Shown piece by piece: positions 38,943 through 47,658 of a stretch of DNA of 64,000 bases; positions within the stretch are counted from its first letter, which is position 1; each line of letters begins with the position of its first letter. The translations under genes were made by a program, and so were the position numbers. Below the pieces are notes generated by a model. That model was given only the letters and a program-made list of their open reading frames with translations. It ran no database searches and was not told the origin of the DNA. Source of the DNA: BOG-931 sp963781725 (GTDB lineage: Bacteria; Pseudomonadota; Alphaproteobacteria; Rhizobiales; Xanthobacteraceae); contig CAWAGV010000001.1 in assembly GCA_963781725.1 (NCBI GenBank), forward strand, positions 1,658,985 to 1,722,984, written 5' to 3'.

Positions 38943-39656
38943 CTACATACCAAGATAAGTGCGTTTCAGATCGGGATTTTGGCCGATCTCCGACGCCGGT
39001 CCCTCTAGCACGAAACGGCCGTTGTCGAGGATATAGGCGCGCTGCGCGACATCGAGGCTTTGCACGACATTTTGCTCGATCAGTAGGATAGCAATGCCCT
39101 TTGCATTGATGCTCTTGATCAGGATAAACAATTCCTCGACCAGAAGCGGCGACAAGCCCAATGACGGCTCGTCAAGAATGAGAAGCTCCGGCTCGGCCAT
39201 CAGGCCCCGCCCGATCGCAAGCATCTGCTGCTCGCCACCGGACAATGTCCCCGCACGCTGGGACTGCCGTTCGGCGAGCCGCGGAAATATCGAGAACACG
39301 TAGCTGCGATTGACATCGCGCCGCTCACGCGCACGTCGATATGACCCGAGATCCAGGTTCTCGTGTACTGTCATGTTGGGAAAAATGCGCCGTCCTTCCG
39401 GCACATGAATAAGCCCGCGGGCAACGATATTCGCCGGACGATCATTCTCAATCGCATTGCCCCTGAAACGGATGGAGCCCTGCCACGATCGTGTCACGCC
39501 CGAGAGCGTCCGGCTCAGAGTGGATTTTCCGGCGCCGTTAGCGCCGAGCACAGTAACGATCTCCCCGGAACCCACGTCGAGATCGACACCGCGCAGGATT
39601 TCTGTTCTGTCGTAGCCGGTGCGCAACCCTTTCACTGCAAGCAAGCGCTCAACCAT
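38943..39656 (-). CDS. livF: Branched-chain amino acid-type ABC transporter ATPase LivF
   Basis: A 237-aa cytoplasmic ATPase with Walker A GANGAGKST, signature LSGGEQQM, Walker B LLILDEPSLGLSP and the switch LLIEQNV, and the LivF-typical HVPEGRRIFPNMTVHENL. The ATG at 39656 overlaps the end of livG by 8 bases. It powers a Liv/HAAT importer with LivGHM and the binding protein. A longer upstream frame is shadow. Confidence 0.93.
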   Translation of the reverse strand: MVERLLAVKGLRTGYDRTEILRGVDLDVGSGEIVTVLGANGAGKSTLSRTLSGVTRSWQGSIRFRGNAIENDRPANIVARGLIHVPEGRRIFPNMTVHENLDLGSYRRARERRDVNRSYVFSIFPRLAERQSQRAGTLSGGEQQMLAIGRGLMAEPELLILDEPSLGLSPLLVEELFILIKSINAKGIAILLIEQNVVQSLDVAQRAYILDNGRFVLEGPASEIGQNPDLKRTYLGM

Positions 39657-40404
39657 GGGCTGCTCCGGCGACGATACGGTCGGCGGCGCCGCGGCCGAGA
39701 TAAGCCTCAATGACGCGTGTATCGGCTGCAACCTCCAGCGACGACCCTTCCGCGATAATCCGGCCTTCTGCCAGCACAAAGACGTATTCTGCCAAACTCA
39801 TTACCGCCTGCATGACGTGCTCGATCATCAGGATTGTCACACCGCGGCCGACGATTTCGCGAATGACAGGCAGCATGTCGCGAATCTCGGACGGGTTCAG
39901 CCCGGCCAGAACTTCATCCAGCAACAGAAGTTTCGGCTGGGTGGCGAGCGCGCGAGCGAGCTCAAGCCGTTTCCGCCCGGCCACCGTCAGTGTTGCAGCG
40001 GCCTTTTCGAGCTGATCGCCGAGACCGACGGAGTGAGCGATCACGGCGGCTGCCTGGAGCGCGGCTGCACGGCTCGCGCAGGAAAGATGCGAGCCGACTG
40101 CGATGTTTTCACAAACGGTCAATCCGGAAAACGGCTGCGCAATCTGAAAGGTGCGCGCTATGCCGCGGCGGGCAAGTTGGTGTGGCGGCATGCCGACGAT
40201 ATCGTCGCCGTCGTAGACAATGCGTCCTTCGTCCGGGAGGGCGAATCCCGAGATGATGGAAAACAATGTGGTCTTGCCGGCGCCGTTCGGGCCGATCAAA
40301 GCCGTAATACGGCCAGGGCGGACACTGAACGAAGCCTTATCGACCGCGCGCAGGCCGCCGAAGCGCTTCGAAACATTGTCTACAATGAGCAGCGTCTCAG
40401 CCAC
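39649..40404 (-). CDS. livG: Branched-chain amino acid-type ABC transporter ATPase LivG
   Basis: A 251-aa ATPase with Walker A GPNGAGKTT, the LivG-specific GIARTFQIAQPFSGLTVCEN, Walker B LLLLDEVLAGLNP and the switch MIEHVM. The signature loop reads LTVAGRKRLELARAL, lacking the usual SGGQ, as in some LivG proteins. The GTG start at 40404 overlaps livM by 8 bases and aligns with the usual N-terminus (LLIVDNVSKRFGG). The frame is open 22 codons further upstream inside livM, which I do not accept. Confidence 0.92.
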   Translation of the reverse strand: MAETLLIVDNVSKRFGGLRAVDKASFSVRPGRITALIGPNGAGKTTLFSIISGFALPDEGRIVYDGDDIVGMPPHQLARRGIARTFQIAQPFSGLTVCENIAVGSHLSCASRAAALQAAAVIAHSVGLGDQLEKAAATLTVAGRKRLELARALATQPKLLLLDEVLAGLNPSEIRDMLPVIREIVGRGVTILMIEHVMQAVMSLAEYVFVLAEGRIIAEGSSLEVAADTRVIEAYLGRGAADRIVAGAAHG

Positions 40405-41353
40405 GGCTCGGCTCCAGACGCCGGATCTGACGAAACAATCCGGCGATGCCGCGGGGCGCGAGGCCGACAACGGCGATCAGGACGACACCATACATCATCA
40501 GATCAAGACCCGGCGCATCGCCGACCACGGACTTGGTCAATTCTCCGAGCGTTTTGACAACAAGAGCGCCGACAAGAGGACCGAACAATGTGCCGGCGCC
40601 GCCGACGATCGGCGCCAACAGCGCGTCGATTGAAATCCACGGGCCGTAGGCGATGGGCGCATCGATGAAAAGAAAATACTGCACGTAGAAACAGCCGGCC
40701 GTCGCCGTGATCGCAGCGGATATGACCATGGCCGCAAGCTTGACCGCAAAGGTGTCGACGCCGAGGGCCTTGGCCGCATCCTCATTTTCGCGCACGGCGA
40801 CAAGATAAGACCCGAAGCGGCTTTGTTCGATTGCGCGCACCACGATCAAGGACAGGCCGACAAGCGCCAGCGCGATCAGATAGAACGGTACGCGGCTTTG
40901 AAACTGAAACGCTTCAGGCTGCAGGTCGAGCTTGATCAACGTTCCAACGCCCGCGCCAGTGATCGGCGCCACACTGGCAACAATACGAAGCACCTCCGCA
41001 AAAGCCAGCGTGACCAGCGAAAAGTAGGAGCCTTTCAACCCGGAGCGGAATGTCAGTCCGCCGATCACGGCACCGACCAATGCGCCGGCGGCAATGCCGG
41101 CGAAGAGGCCAAGCCAGGCGTTCACGCCGTAGCGCACTTGCAGAATGGCGGTCACATAAGCGCCAGTACCGAAGAAAGCCGCATGACCGAAGGAATATTG
41201 CCCGCCATAGCCGCCGAGCAAATTCCAGCCCTGCCCCGCAAGCGCAATCAGAAATGCCATCACCAGGAAATTCAGGACTACATTGGACGATGTCACCATC
41301 GGCACAAGGGCCAGCCCGGCCAGCGTTATGGCAATCGTCAGATAGGCCTTCAC
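40397..41353 (-). CDS. livM: Branched-chain amino acid-type ABC transporter permease LivM
   Basis: A 318-aa inner-membrane permease with about nine hydrophobic helices and the family motifs LLGGYGGQYSFGHAAFFGTGAY-like (GGQYSFGHAAFFGTGAY), GSYFSLVTLAFAE and the EAA-like loop VRENEDAAKALGVDT. It overlaps livH by 4 bases and livG by 8. It pairs with LivH to form the channel. Confidence 0.93.
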   Translation of the reverse strand: MKAYLTIAITLAGLALVPMVTSSNVVLNFLVMAFLIALAGQGWNLLGGYGGQYSFGHAAFFGTGAYVTAILQVRYGVNAWLGLFAGIAAGALVGAVIGGLTFRSGLKGSYFSLVTLAFAEVLRIVASVAPITGAGVGTLIKLDLQPEAFQFQSRVPFYLIALALVGLSLIVVRAIEQSRFGSYLVAVRENEDAAKALGVDTFAVKLAAMVISAAITATAGCFYVQYFLFIDAPIAYGPWISIDALLAPIVGGAGTLFGPLVGALVVKTLGELTKSVVGDAPGLDLMMYGVVLIAVVGLAPRGIAGLFRQIRRLEPSRG

Positions 41354-42222
41354 GCGCGTTCACCGAACAGGCCGCTCGGGCGAAGTAGCAGCACGATAAT
41401 GAACAAAAGGAAGATGCCGATCTGCCCGAGCGACGCCCCGAGAAGGACGCTCGACAGGCTTTCCACGACACCGACGAACAGTCCACCGATCAGCGCGCCG
41501 GCGATCGATCCCATACCGCCAAGCACGACGATAGTGAAGGCAACGAGCACAAAAGCTTCCCCGGCTGTCGGGTTGACGTAATAAGTCGGGATCAGGAGGC
41601 ACGCCGCTACCGCAACGCAGGCGCTGCCCAGTCCAAACGTGACCGCATAAATATGCCCGACATCAATGCCGGAGAGTTCCGCGCCGAGCTTTTCTTTCGC
41701 CACGGCGCGGATGGCCTTCCCGGTATCGGTCCATTGCATAATCGCCCAGAGTACGGCGGCGACGACAATGACAGCCGCGAAGGCAACAACGCGCGGTACG
41801 GCCAGAAACAGCGTGCCGACCTGAACTGAGACGAAAGCATAAGAAAGGTTGATCGTTCGCGTATCAGCTCGAAAAGCATAGAGCAGAAGATTTTCGATAA
41901 CGATCGCGAGGCCGAGCGTGACCAGCAAGTAGTTACGATCGTCGCCGTGAGTGGCCGGACCGATCAGGAAACGCTGCAATACGTAGCCAAAAAGAAAAAA
42001 TAACGGTGCCAGCAGGAACACGGCCATATATGGGTCGAGCCCGAGCAGCGTGTAGGCGAAGAACGCAGCGAACATTGCCGAGGTCAACAATGCCCCGTGT
42101 GCGAAATTGATGATGTGCAGCACGCCATAGACCAGCGTGAGTCCCAGCGCGACCAGCGCGTAGATAGCGCCGGTCATCAAACCATTGAGCACCGCGGGGA
42201 AAAGGATGACCGGCGACAGCAT
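41350..42222 (-). CDS. livH: Branched-chain amino acid-type ABC transporter permease LivH
   Basis: A 290-aa membrane permease starting LFPAVLNGLMTGAIYALVAL, with LVYGVLHIINFAHGALLTSA near residues 31-50 and the EAA-like AIRAVAKEKLGAELSGID. It has about eight helices. It lies 29 bp after the binding-protein gene, so the transporter and the enzymes downstream are probably co-expressed. Confidence 0.93.
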   Translation of the reverse strand: MLSPVILFPAVLNGLMTGAIYALVALGLTLVYGVLHIINFAHGALLTSAMFAAFFAYTLLGLDPYMAVFLLAPLFFLFGYVLQRFLIGPATHGDDRNYLLVTLGLAIVIENLLLYAFRADTRTINLSYAFVSVQVGTLFLAVPRVVAFAAVIVVAAVLWAIMQWTDTGKAIRAVAKEKLGAELSGIDVGHIYAVTFGLGSACVAVAACLLIPTYYVNPTAGEAFVLVAFTIVVLGGMGSIAGALIGGLFVGVVESLSSVLLGASLGQIGIFLLFIIVLLLRPSGLFGERA

Positions 42223-42251
42223 GGCGAGCGATTACCCGCTGTTGCCGCGCC

Positions 42252-43478
42252 TCACGCCGGCATAGGGAATACGGGCTTTGCCGAAGCGAAATTGGCCGGC
42301 AGAATCACGTGAATGTCGTTGCCCTGTACCTGGGTATTCACTGGCGCCGCGCCCTGGTTCTGGCCGTCAACGAATTTCGTCGGCCCATACGGCATAACGT
42401 GTCCACTGAATGTCGAGCTTGCCAGGGCAGCGACAATCTTGGCCCGATCGGTGCTTGCGGCGCGCTCAAGCGCATCGGCCAGCAGCAGCATGGCCGAATA
42501 ATTCATGTAGACTTCGTAGGTGAAAAATTGCCCCTTGTCTTCGACCTGCTTTTTCAGTGCCAGCGCTTTGGGATTTTTCGGATCGAACCAGTGATTGCAA
42601 TCCATGATGTACTGCGCCGCGTCGGGGAATTCCTTGACGAATTTGTAGGATGATGCGGCCCCGCCGAGTATCGAGTAGATGCCTTTCGGCCGGACGTGCT
42701 GTTGAAGCATGGTGCGCGCGAGCAGCACATACTCATTGTAGTAGTTTGCCGGAATGACCAGATCCGGATTGGCAGCCTTGATCTTGAGGACGATGGAATC
42801 GAATTCGCGGGTTGGTGTCGGGTGTGGAATGGTGTCCAATATCTGGAATCCCTTGTCGGGCAGTTGCGCGTTAAGGAGCTTGGCGAGACCGGCGCCGAAC
42901 GCCGAGTCCTCGTGCACGATCACCACCGTCTTCGCTGGCTTTCCGGCCTGATCATTGATCACGGCGAGATTTTCCAAGGCAGTTCTGGCAATGACCCCGA
43001 AGCCCGGACCGAAGCGGAACGTATTTTTCAAGCCGCGGGTGACGATGCTGTCGACAACGCCGACATCCACTACATACGGCAGATCGTAACGCGCTGCTGT
43101 CTGGGTTGCGGCAAGGCAGATCGCGCTGGCGTAGCCGCCGACGACTGCACAGACGGACGCGGCATTCATTTTCTCCACTTCGGCGTTGCCGCCGTCGGGG
43201 GTCGACTGTGCATCACCAAACATCGGATCGATCTTTGCGCCGCCGAGCGACTTGATGCCGCCCGCGGCGTTGATCTCGTCGATCGCCATCGTCGCACCAA
43301 GCTTGCCCTGCTGGCCGGAATAGGAAAGCGCGCCCGAAACCGGTTGCAGCACGCCCACTTTCACGCCCGCGCCTTGTGCACGCAGCACGGCGGGCGCGCC
43401 GATAAGCCCGACGGCCGCTCCCAGCGCTGTGCTGTGTAAGAACGCGCGGCGGCTAACTTTAAATGACCGACGAGACAT
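42252..43478 (-). CDS. Periplasmic binding protein of the Liv/HAAT transporter
   Basis: A 408-aa receptor with a twin-arginine-like signal (SRRAFLHSTALGAAVGLIGAPAVLRA). The mature start is VKVGVLQPVSGALSYSGQQ, and GGYASAICLAATQTAARYDL is typical of type I amide/amino-acid receptors. The ATG at 43478 has AGGAGG upstream; an in-frame ATG at 43511 is less likely. It is first in the - strand operon and divergent from the leuC-like gene across 89 bases. The ligand is probably the compound degraded by the cluster and not necessarily an amino acid. Confidence 0.93.
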   Translation of the reverse strand: MSRRSFKVSRRAFLHSTALGAAVGLIGAPAVLRAQGAGVKVGVLQPVSGALSYSGQQGKLGATMAIDEINAAGGIKSLGGAKIDPMFGDAQSTPDGGNAEVEKMNAASVCAVVGGYASAICLAATQTAARYDLPYVVDVGVVDSIVTRGLKNTFRFGPGFGVIARTALENLAVINDQAGKPAKTVVIVHEDSAFGAGLAKLLNAQLPDKGFQILDTIPHPTPTREFDSIVLKIKAANPDLVIPANYYNEYVLLARTMLQQHVRPKGIYSILGGAASSYKFVKEFPDAAQYIMDCNHWFDPKNPKALALKKQVEDKGQFFTYEVYMNYSAMLLLADALERAASTDRAKIVAALASSTFSGHVMPYGPTKFVDGQNQGAAPVNTQVQGNDIHVILPANFASAKPVFPMPA

Positions 43479-43567
43479 GGTGCCCTCCTGCTTGCCGGGG
43501 AAGCCTAACATTGCTTCGAACGGCCTTCTATACTGTCTCCAACCTCGGTCCTGTGAGCTGCCGCGGC
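43479..43567. promoter_or_regulatory. Divergent promoter region of the catabolic cluster
   Basis: 89 bases separate the binding-protein start (-) from the LeuC-type start (+). Both transcripts must start in or near this gap, so shared control is likely. No clear operator or named regulator was found nearby. Confidence 0.45.
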
Positions 43568-44983
43568 ATGAAAGAACGGCAAACCATTATCGACAAGCTA
43601 TGGGCCTCCCACGAAATCGTGAGGCGAGAGGACGGCGAGTCCCTGCTCTGGGTGGACCGTCATTACGTTCATGAGGGCTCGTTTCATGCCTTCGGCAAGC
43701 TCGCGGAGCGCGGCGTAATGGTCAGCGAACCGGGGCTGACTTTCGGGGTCGCCGACCATTACGTGCCGACACGCGGCTCGCGCCACAATATTGCCAATCC
43801 CGAACTGGCCCGGATGGTGCGCCAGGTCGAGGAAAATACTGCCAGGCATGGCGTAAAACTGTTCGGTATCGGCGATCCACGCCAGGGCATCGTCCATGTG
43901 GTCGGGCCAGAACAGGGTTTGACCCTTCCCGGCCTGTTGATCGTCTGCGGCGACAGTCACACTTCGACCCACGGCGCACTCGGGGCATACGCCTTCGGCA
44001 TCGGCGCATCCGAAGTCGCTCACGTGCTGATGACGCAGACTATCTGGCAAAAGAAACCAATGCGCATGCGCGTCACAGTCGACGGCACAGCTGCGCCGGG
44101 GATTTACGGCAAGGACATCATCCTTGCCATCATCGCGAAGATCGGCGCCGACGGCGCTACCGGGTGTGCCCTGGAATTCGCCGGTTCGGCCATCAGGGCG
44201 CTGTCGATCGAGGGCCGGTTGACCCTTTGTAATATGTCAATCGAAGCCGGCGCCCGCTGCGGCATGATTGCGCCGGATGAAATGACATTTGCATACCTGC
44301 GTGGCCGAGCCTATGCGCCGAAGGGCCCCGCGTTTGAAAAGGCCGTTGAAGCCTGGTCAGAACTTCAAAGCGATGAGGACGCGATTTTCGATCGGGATGT
44401 CAGCCTCGCCGCAGCGAGCATTGCTCCGACTGTGACATGGGGTACCTCGCCCGAAGACGCGTTGCCGATCGATGCCAGCGCGCCTGATCCCGGTCGCGAA
44501 GCAGACGCCGAGCGCGCCGCCTACCTTCGCGGGGCGCTCGATTACATGGGCATCACGGCCGGCAAAAAGCTGATGGATATCGCGATCGACCGTGTGTTCA
44601 TCGGATCATGCACCAATGCACGCATCGAAGATCTGCGCGCGGCCGCGGCGGTGTTGTCCGGCCGCTCCAGCAAGGTACCGGGTCTGGTTTCGGCGGGTTC
44701 GACGCTGGTCAAACATCAGGCGGAGCAGGAAGGGCTCGATCGCGTCTTCCGCGACGCCGGCCTGGAATGGGGCGAATCCGGCTGCTCGATGTGCGTCGGG
44801 ATCAATGGCGACCTTGTGGCGCCAGGCGAACGCTGCGCCTCGTCCACCAACCGCAATTTCCGCGGCCGCCAGGGCCCAGGCGCGCGGACCCATCTCATGT
44901 CGCCCGCCATGGTGGCTGCGGCGGCGATCCACGGTCATCTCGCCGATGTGCGCCCCCTCCTCGCCGGACGGAAGGTTTTGTGA
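43568..44983 (+). CDS. leuC: Aconitase-family hydro-lyase large subunit (LeuC type)
   Basis: A 471-aa large subunit of the isopropylmalate isomerase/dimethylmaleate hydratase group. The three iron-sulfur ligands are present: FIGSCTNARIEDLR near residue 345 and GCSMCVGIN near 405. HTSTHGALGAYAFGIGASEV and FRGRQGPGARTHLMSP are typical. The ATG at 43568 (MKERQTIIDKLW) fits the family start; an upstream in-frame start at 43463 would overlap the divergent gene. The small-subunit gene follows one base later. The location beside a catabolic and transport operon makes a role in diacid hydration as likely as leucine synthesis. Confidence 0.88.
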   Translation: MKERQTIIDKLWASHEIVRREDGESLLWVDRHYVHEGSFHAFGKLAERGVMVSEPGLTFGVADHYVPTRGSRHNIANPELARMVRQVEENTARHGVKLFGIGDPRQGIVHVVGPEQGLTLPGLLIVCGDSHTSTHGALGAYAFGIGASEVAHVLMTQTIWQKKPMRMRVTVDGTAAPGIYGKDIILAIIAKIGADGATGCALEFAGSAIRALSIEGRLTLCNMSIEAGARCGMIAPDEMTFAYLRGRAYAPKGPAFEKAVEAWSELQSDEDAIFDRDVSLAAASIAPTVTWGTSPEDALPIDASAPDPGREADAERAAYLRGALDYMGITAGKKLMDIAIDRVFIGSCTNARIEDLRAAAAVLSGRSSKVPGLVSAGSTLVKHQAEQEGLDRVFRDAGLEWGESGCSMCVGINGDLVAPGERCASSTNRNFRGRQGPGARTHLMSPAMVAAAAIHGHLADVRPLLAGRKVL

Positions 44984-44984
44984 C

Positions 44985-45596
44985 ATGGAAAAATTCACCA
45001 GACTGACCGGAACGGCTTGCCCAATCAACCAGAGCAACGTCAACACCGACCAGATCCTTCCGGCTCGTTACCTGAAATGGACGCGCGCTCAAGGCATCGG
45101 CACGGTGCTGTTTAACGATCTGCGCTTCGACGCGGACGGCAATGAGAAGCCCGATTTCCCGCTCAACAAGCCGGGTTGGCGTGAAGCCAAAATTGTGGTG
45201 TCCGCCCGCAACTTCGGCTGCGGTTCATCGCGAGAAGCTGCGGTCTATGCGCTATATGACTATGGCGTGCGCTGCGTGATCGCCCCGTCCTTCGGCGACA
45301 TCTTTTCAGGAAATGCCGTGCAGAATGGGCTGCTAACGGCGATCGTCAGTGACGAGCAAACTGCCGAGATCATGGCGACACTAACGCAAACTCCCGAATT
45401 GCCGATCACCGTCGATCTTGAGCAGCAGACGATCATCTGCGGCAACAGAACATATAATTTCACAATCGATCCTGTCCGCCGCGCGCGCTTGCTCAACGGT
45501 TGGGATGATATCGCGCTTACGGAAAGCTTTCATGACCGTATCGCGTCTTTCAAAACCAAAGACCGTGAACAGCGCCCGTGGGCTGCCCCCGTCTGA
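44985..45596 (+). CDS. leuD: Aconitase-family hydro-lyase small subunit (LeuD type)
   Basis: A 203-aa swivel subunit. It starts KFTRLTGTACPINQSNVNTD, followed by the motifs TDQILPARYLK, ARNFGCGSSREAAVYAL and FGDIFSGNAVQNGLL, which set substrate binding in IPM isomerase and its relatives. It is translationally coupled to the large subunit. Differences in the loop that contacts the substrate side chain would separate leucine from catabolic versions, but I cannot judge this by eye. Confidence 0.9.
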   Translation: MEKFTRLTGTACPINQSNVNTDQILPARYLKWTRAQGIGTVLFNDLRFDADGNEKPDFPLNKPGWREAKIVVSARNFGCGSSREAAVYALYDYGVRCVIAPSFGDIFSGNAVQNGLLTAIVSDEQTAEIMATLTQTPELPITVDLEQQTIICGNRTYNFTIDPVRRARLLNGWDDIALTESFHDRIASFKTKDREQRPWAAPV

Positions 45597-45661
45597 CCGC
45601 GTTAGCTGCTCGGATCAGCGCATGACTGCGACTGGAATTTCCCAAAAATGGCGGCACTGGC

Positions 45662-45706
45662 TGGCTGGGGCGCCTGGATTCGAACCAGGGAATGGCGGAA
45701 TCAAAA
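45662..45706 (-). other. 3' half of tRNA-Gln: integration (att) site
   Basis: Read on the - strand, this 45-base segment runs from the anticodon side (TTTTGATTCCGCC) through the T-arm (CCTGGTTCGAATCCAGG) to the acceptor end GCGCCCCAGCCA. It looks like the 3' half of rhizobial tRNA-Gln(TTG). The 5' half, with acceptor strand, D-arm and the rest of the anticodon arm, is missing: the sequence beyond 45706 does not continue the gene. Integrative elements leave such duplicated 3' ends, and a tyrosine recombinase gene starts 167 bp away. Confidence 0.75.
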
Positions 45707-45872
45707 TTCCTAAACGTAATGCGACACGATCCGTCACAAACCGACATTAGCCCGCAAATACTGATGTTTCGTTGACTTGTCGGCGACCCAAACCGACATT
45801 GATTGCCACAACTTCGAACTGCGGTGATACCCCTGTGATACCCAGGGCGAACGTGGGACAGGCCGTTAAACC

Positions 45873-47135
45873 ATGCGTGGAAAGATCACCAAACAGGCGA
45901 TTGATGCTGTCACTCCAAAGGCCGACGCAGAAGTCGTCTTATGGGACAGCGAGATCAAAGGATTTGGGTTACGCGCCCGACATGGTGGCGCGAAGACCTA
46001 CATCCTCCATTACCGGGCCGGAGGCGGGCGTCGTGCGCCATTGCGGAAGCTGACGATTGGCAGGCATGGTTCGCCGTGGACGCCGCAGACGGCGCGAGTT
46101 GAGGCCAAACGATTGTTGGGACTGGTTGCAGCGGGCGGCGATCCGGCTAAGACCCGGACGACAGAGCGTAGCGCGATAACTGTGGCTGAGCTCTGCGATC
46201 TGTATCTCGCTGAAGGCTCGACCCACAAGAAGGCATCTACGATCCGGGCGGATCGTGGTCGGATAACTCACCATATCAAGCCACTACTCGGCAAAATCCC
46301 GGCCGCAAAAATAGTTCGGGCGGATATCGAACGAATGATGGTCGAGGTAAAGGCCGGAAAGACTGCCGTTACGCCATCGAAGGATCATAAGCGACCGGCT
46401 GGGAGCCTGCCCGCTGGTGGCCACGGCGCAGCCGCCCAGTGCGTGGCCCTCGTCTCAACTTTGTTTGGATTCGCGGTGGCTCGCGGCTACCGAACGGATA
46501 ACCCTGCGCAAGGTATAAAGAAGACGCCCGTCAAAAAGATGGAGCGATATCTTTCCAATGAGGAGATCGCACGCCTTGCCGTCGCGTTGGAATCCGAAAC
46601 GAAGAAAACCGGCAATCAATACCCGGCGGCGGCGATAAAGCTCCTGCTCCTCACTGGAGCGCGTCGTGGCGAAGTACTCGGCTTGCAATGGCAGAACGTA
46701 GATCTTGGCCGCAAGTGCCTTCGGTTGCCGGACAGCAAAACCGGGGCAAAGGTAATATTTCTCAATGAAGCCGCATTGGGTATTTTGCGATCCCTACCCC
46801 GCTTAAAAGACAATTTGCATGTAATACCTGGAACGCTCGTCGGTGCCCCCTTTGTCGGCATCGACAAAATCTGGGATCGAATTCGAGCATCAGCGGGCTT
46901 GCGAGACGTGAGGCTCCACGATCTGCGGCACTCTTTCGCATCGGTTGCTGTGGATGGCGGCTTGAGCCTACCTATGATTGGCGCCCTTCTCGGTCACAAA
47001 CACACGGCAACGACTGCGCGGTATGCGCATCTCGCCGCCGCCCCGTTGCGGGCTGCAAATGATGCGGTCGGTGCAAGGATTACGGCTGCAATGCAGATCG
47101 ATCTTCCTTATGCCGCTCCAAAACGCAGCGCGTGA
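45873..47135 (+). CDS. Tyrosine recombinase (phage/island-type integrase)
   Basis: A 420-aa integrase with an N-terminal DUF4102-like arm-binding domain (ITKQAIDAVTPKADAEVVLW, IKGFGLRARHGGAKTYIL). A SAM-like core-binding domain follows, then a catalytic domain with all expected residues: Arg in LLTGARRGEVLGLQW, HxxR in LHDLRHSFASVA, His in LGHKHTATT and the Tyr nucleophile in ARYAHL. It would insert or excise an element at the tRNA-Gln site next to it. It is complete, so the element may still be mobile. Confidence 0.92.
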   Translation: MRGKITKQAIDAVTPKADAEVVLWDSEIKGFGLRARHGGAKTYILHYRAGGGRRAPLRKLTIGRHGSPWTPQTARVEAKRLLGLVAAGGDPAKTRTTERSAITVAELCDLYLAEGSTHKKASTIRADRGRITHHIKPLLGKIPAAKIVRADIERMMVEVKAGKTAVTPSKDHKRPAGSLPAGGHGAAAQCVALVSTLFGFAVARGYRTDNPAQGIKKTPVKKMERYLSNEEIARLAVALESETKKTGNQYPAAAIKLLLLTGARRGEVLGLQWQNVDLGRKCLRLPDSKTGAKVIFLNEAALGILRSLPRLKDNLHVIPGTLVGAPFVGIDKIWDRIRASAGLRDVRLHDLRHSFASVAVDGGLSLPMIGALLGHKHTATTARYAHLAAAPLRAANDAVGARITAAMQIDLPYAAPKRSA

Positions 47136-47361
47136 AACTGATAAGGAAAGTGTGAACAGCTGTGCGGCAAGCAGCAGGGTGCTTCGAACCCTTGGCCCGA
47201 CGGCGGAGTTGCCCTTGTTGAAACTCACCGATTCTGGCTTGAGCGGCGTGAGTAATCGGGTGGTCACTAAGCTCGGTGTTGATTATCGCCTCTATCTGTC
47301 AATCGGCGGCTCCTAGCCTTCAGGTGGTAAGCCTTGGTAAATTGCTAGCAAGAGGCAGAAC

Positions 47362-47658
47362 ATGACGAAAGCTGAAAAGGCGAACAAGCAACCGCGCGAG
47401 ACGGTTCGAGCGCCGCGCATCGAGGTCGTCTTGTCGCCCGACGACCAGACAGGACGATCGAAGCTCTACAACGCCTGGCTTGTTCTACATGTACCAGATG
47501 GGCGGGATCCGACGACGGTTCCTCTTGACGGCGGCCCGTTCGACCAGGACGCCGCAATCAGACTTCTTTTGTCCATCTACGCGACGGTGGGCGAGAAATT
47601 TGCGACCGTCGAGGCCAAACGCGGAATGCTGCGTTCGGACGCGCCGCTTAAGAATTAG
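47362..47658 (+). CDS. Small hypothetical protein near the integrase
   Basis: A 98-aa soluble protein preceded by an AGAGG ribosome binding site seven bases before the ATG. It has a basic N-terminus, then a compact region with LYNAWLVLHVPDGRDPTTVP and a helix DAAIRLLLSIYATVGEKFA. I recognise no family. It is the first gene after the integrase and probably element cargo. Confidence 0.55.
   Translation: MTKAEKANKQPRETVRAPRIEVVLSPDDQTGRSKLYNAWLVLHVPDGRDPTTVPLDGGPFDQDAAIRLLLSIYATVGEKFATVEAKRGMLRSDAPLKN

Noticed and set aside
43568..45596. leuCD taken simply as leucine biosynthesis genes
   Set aside because: Not excluded, but leuB is not adjacent and the genes are divergent from a catabolic/transport operon, so the housekeeping role was not assumed.
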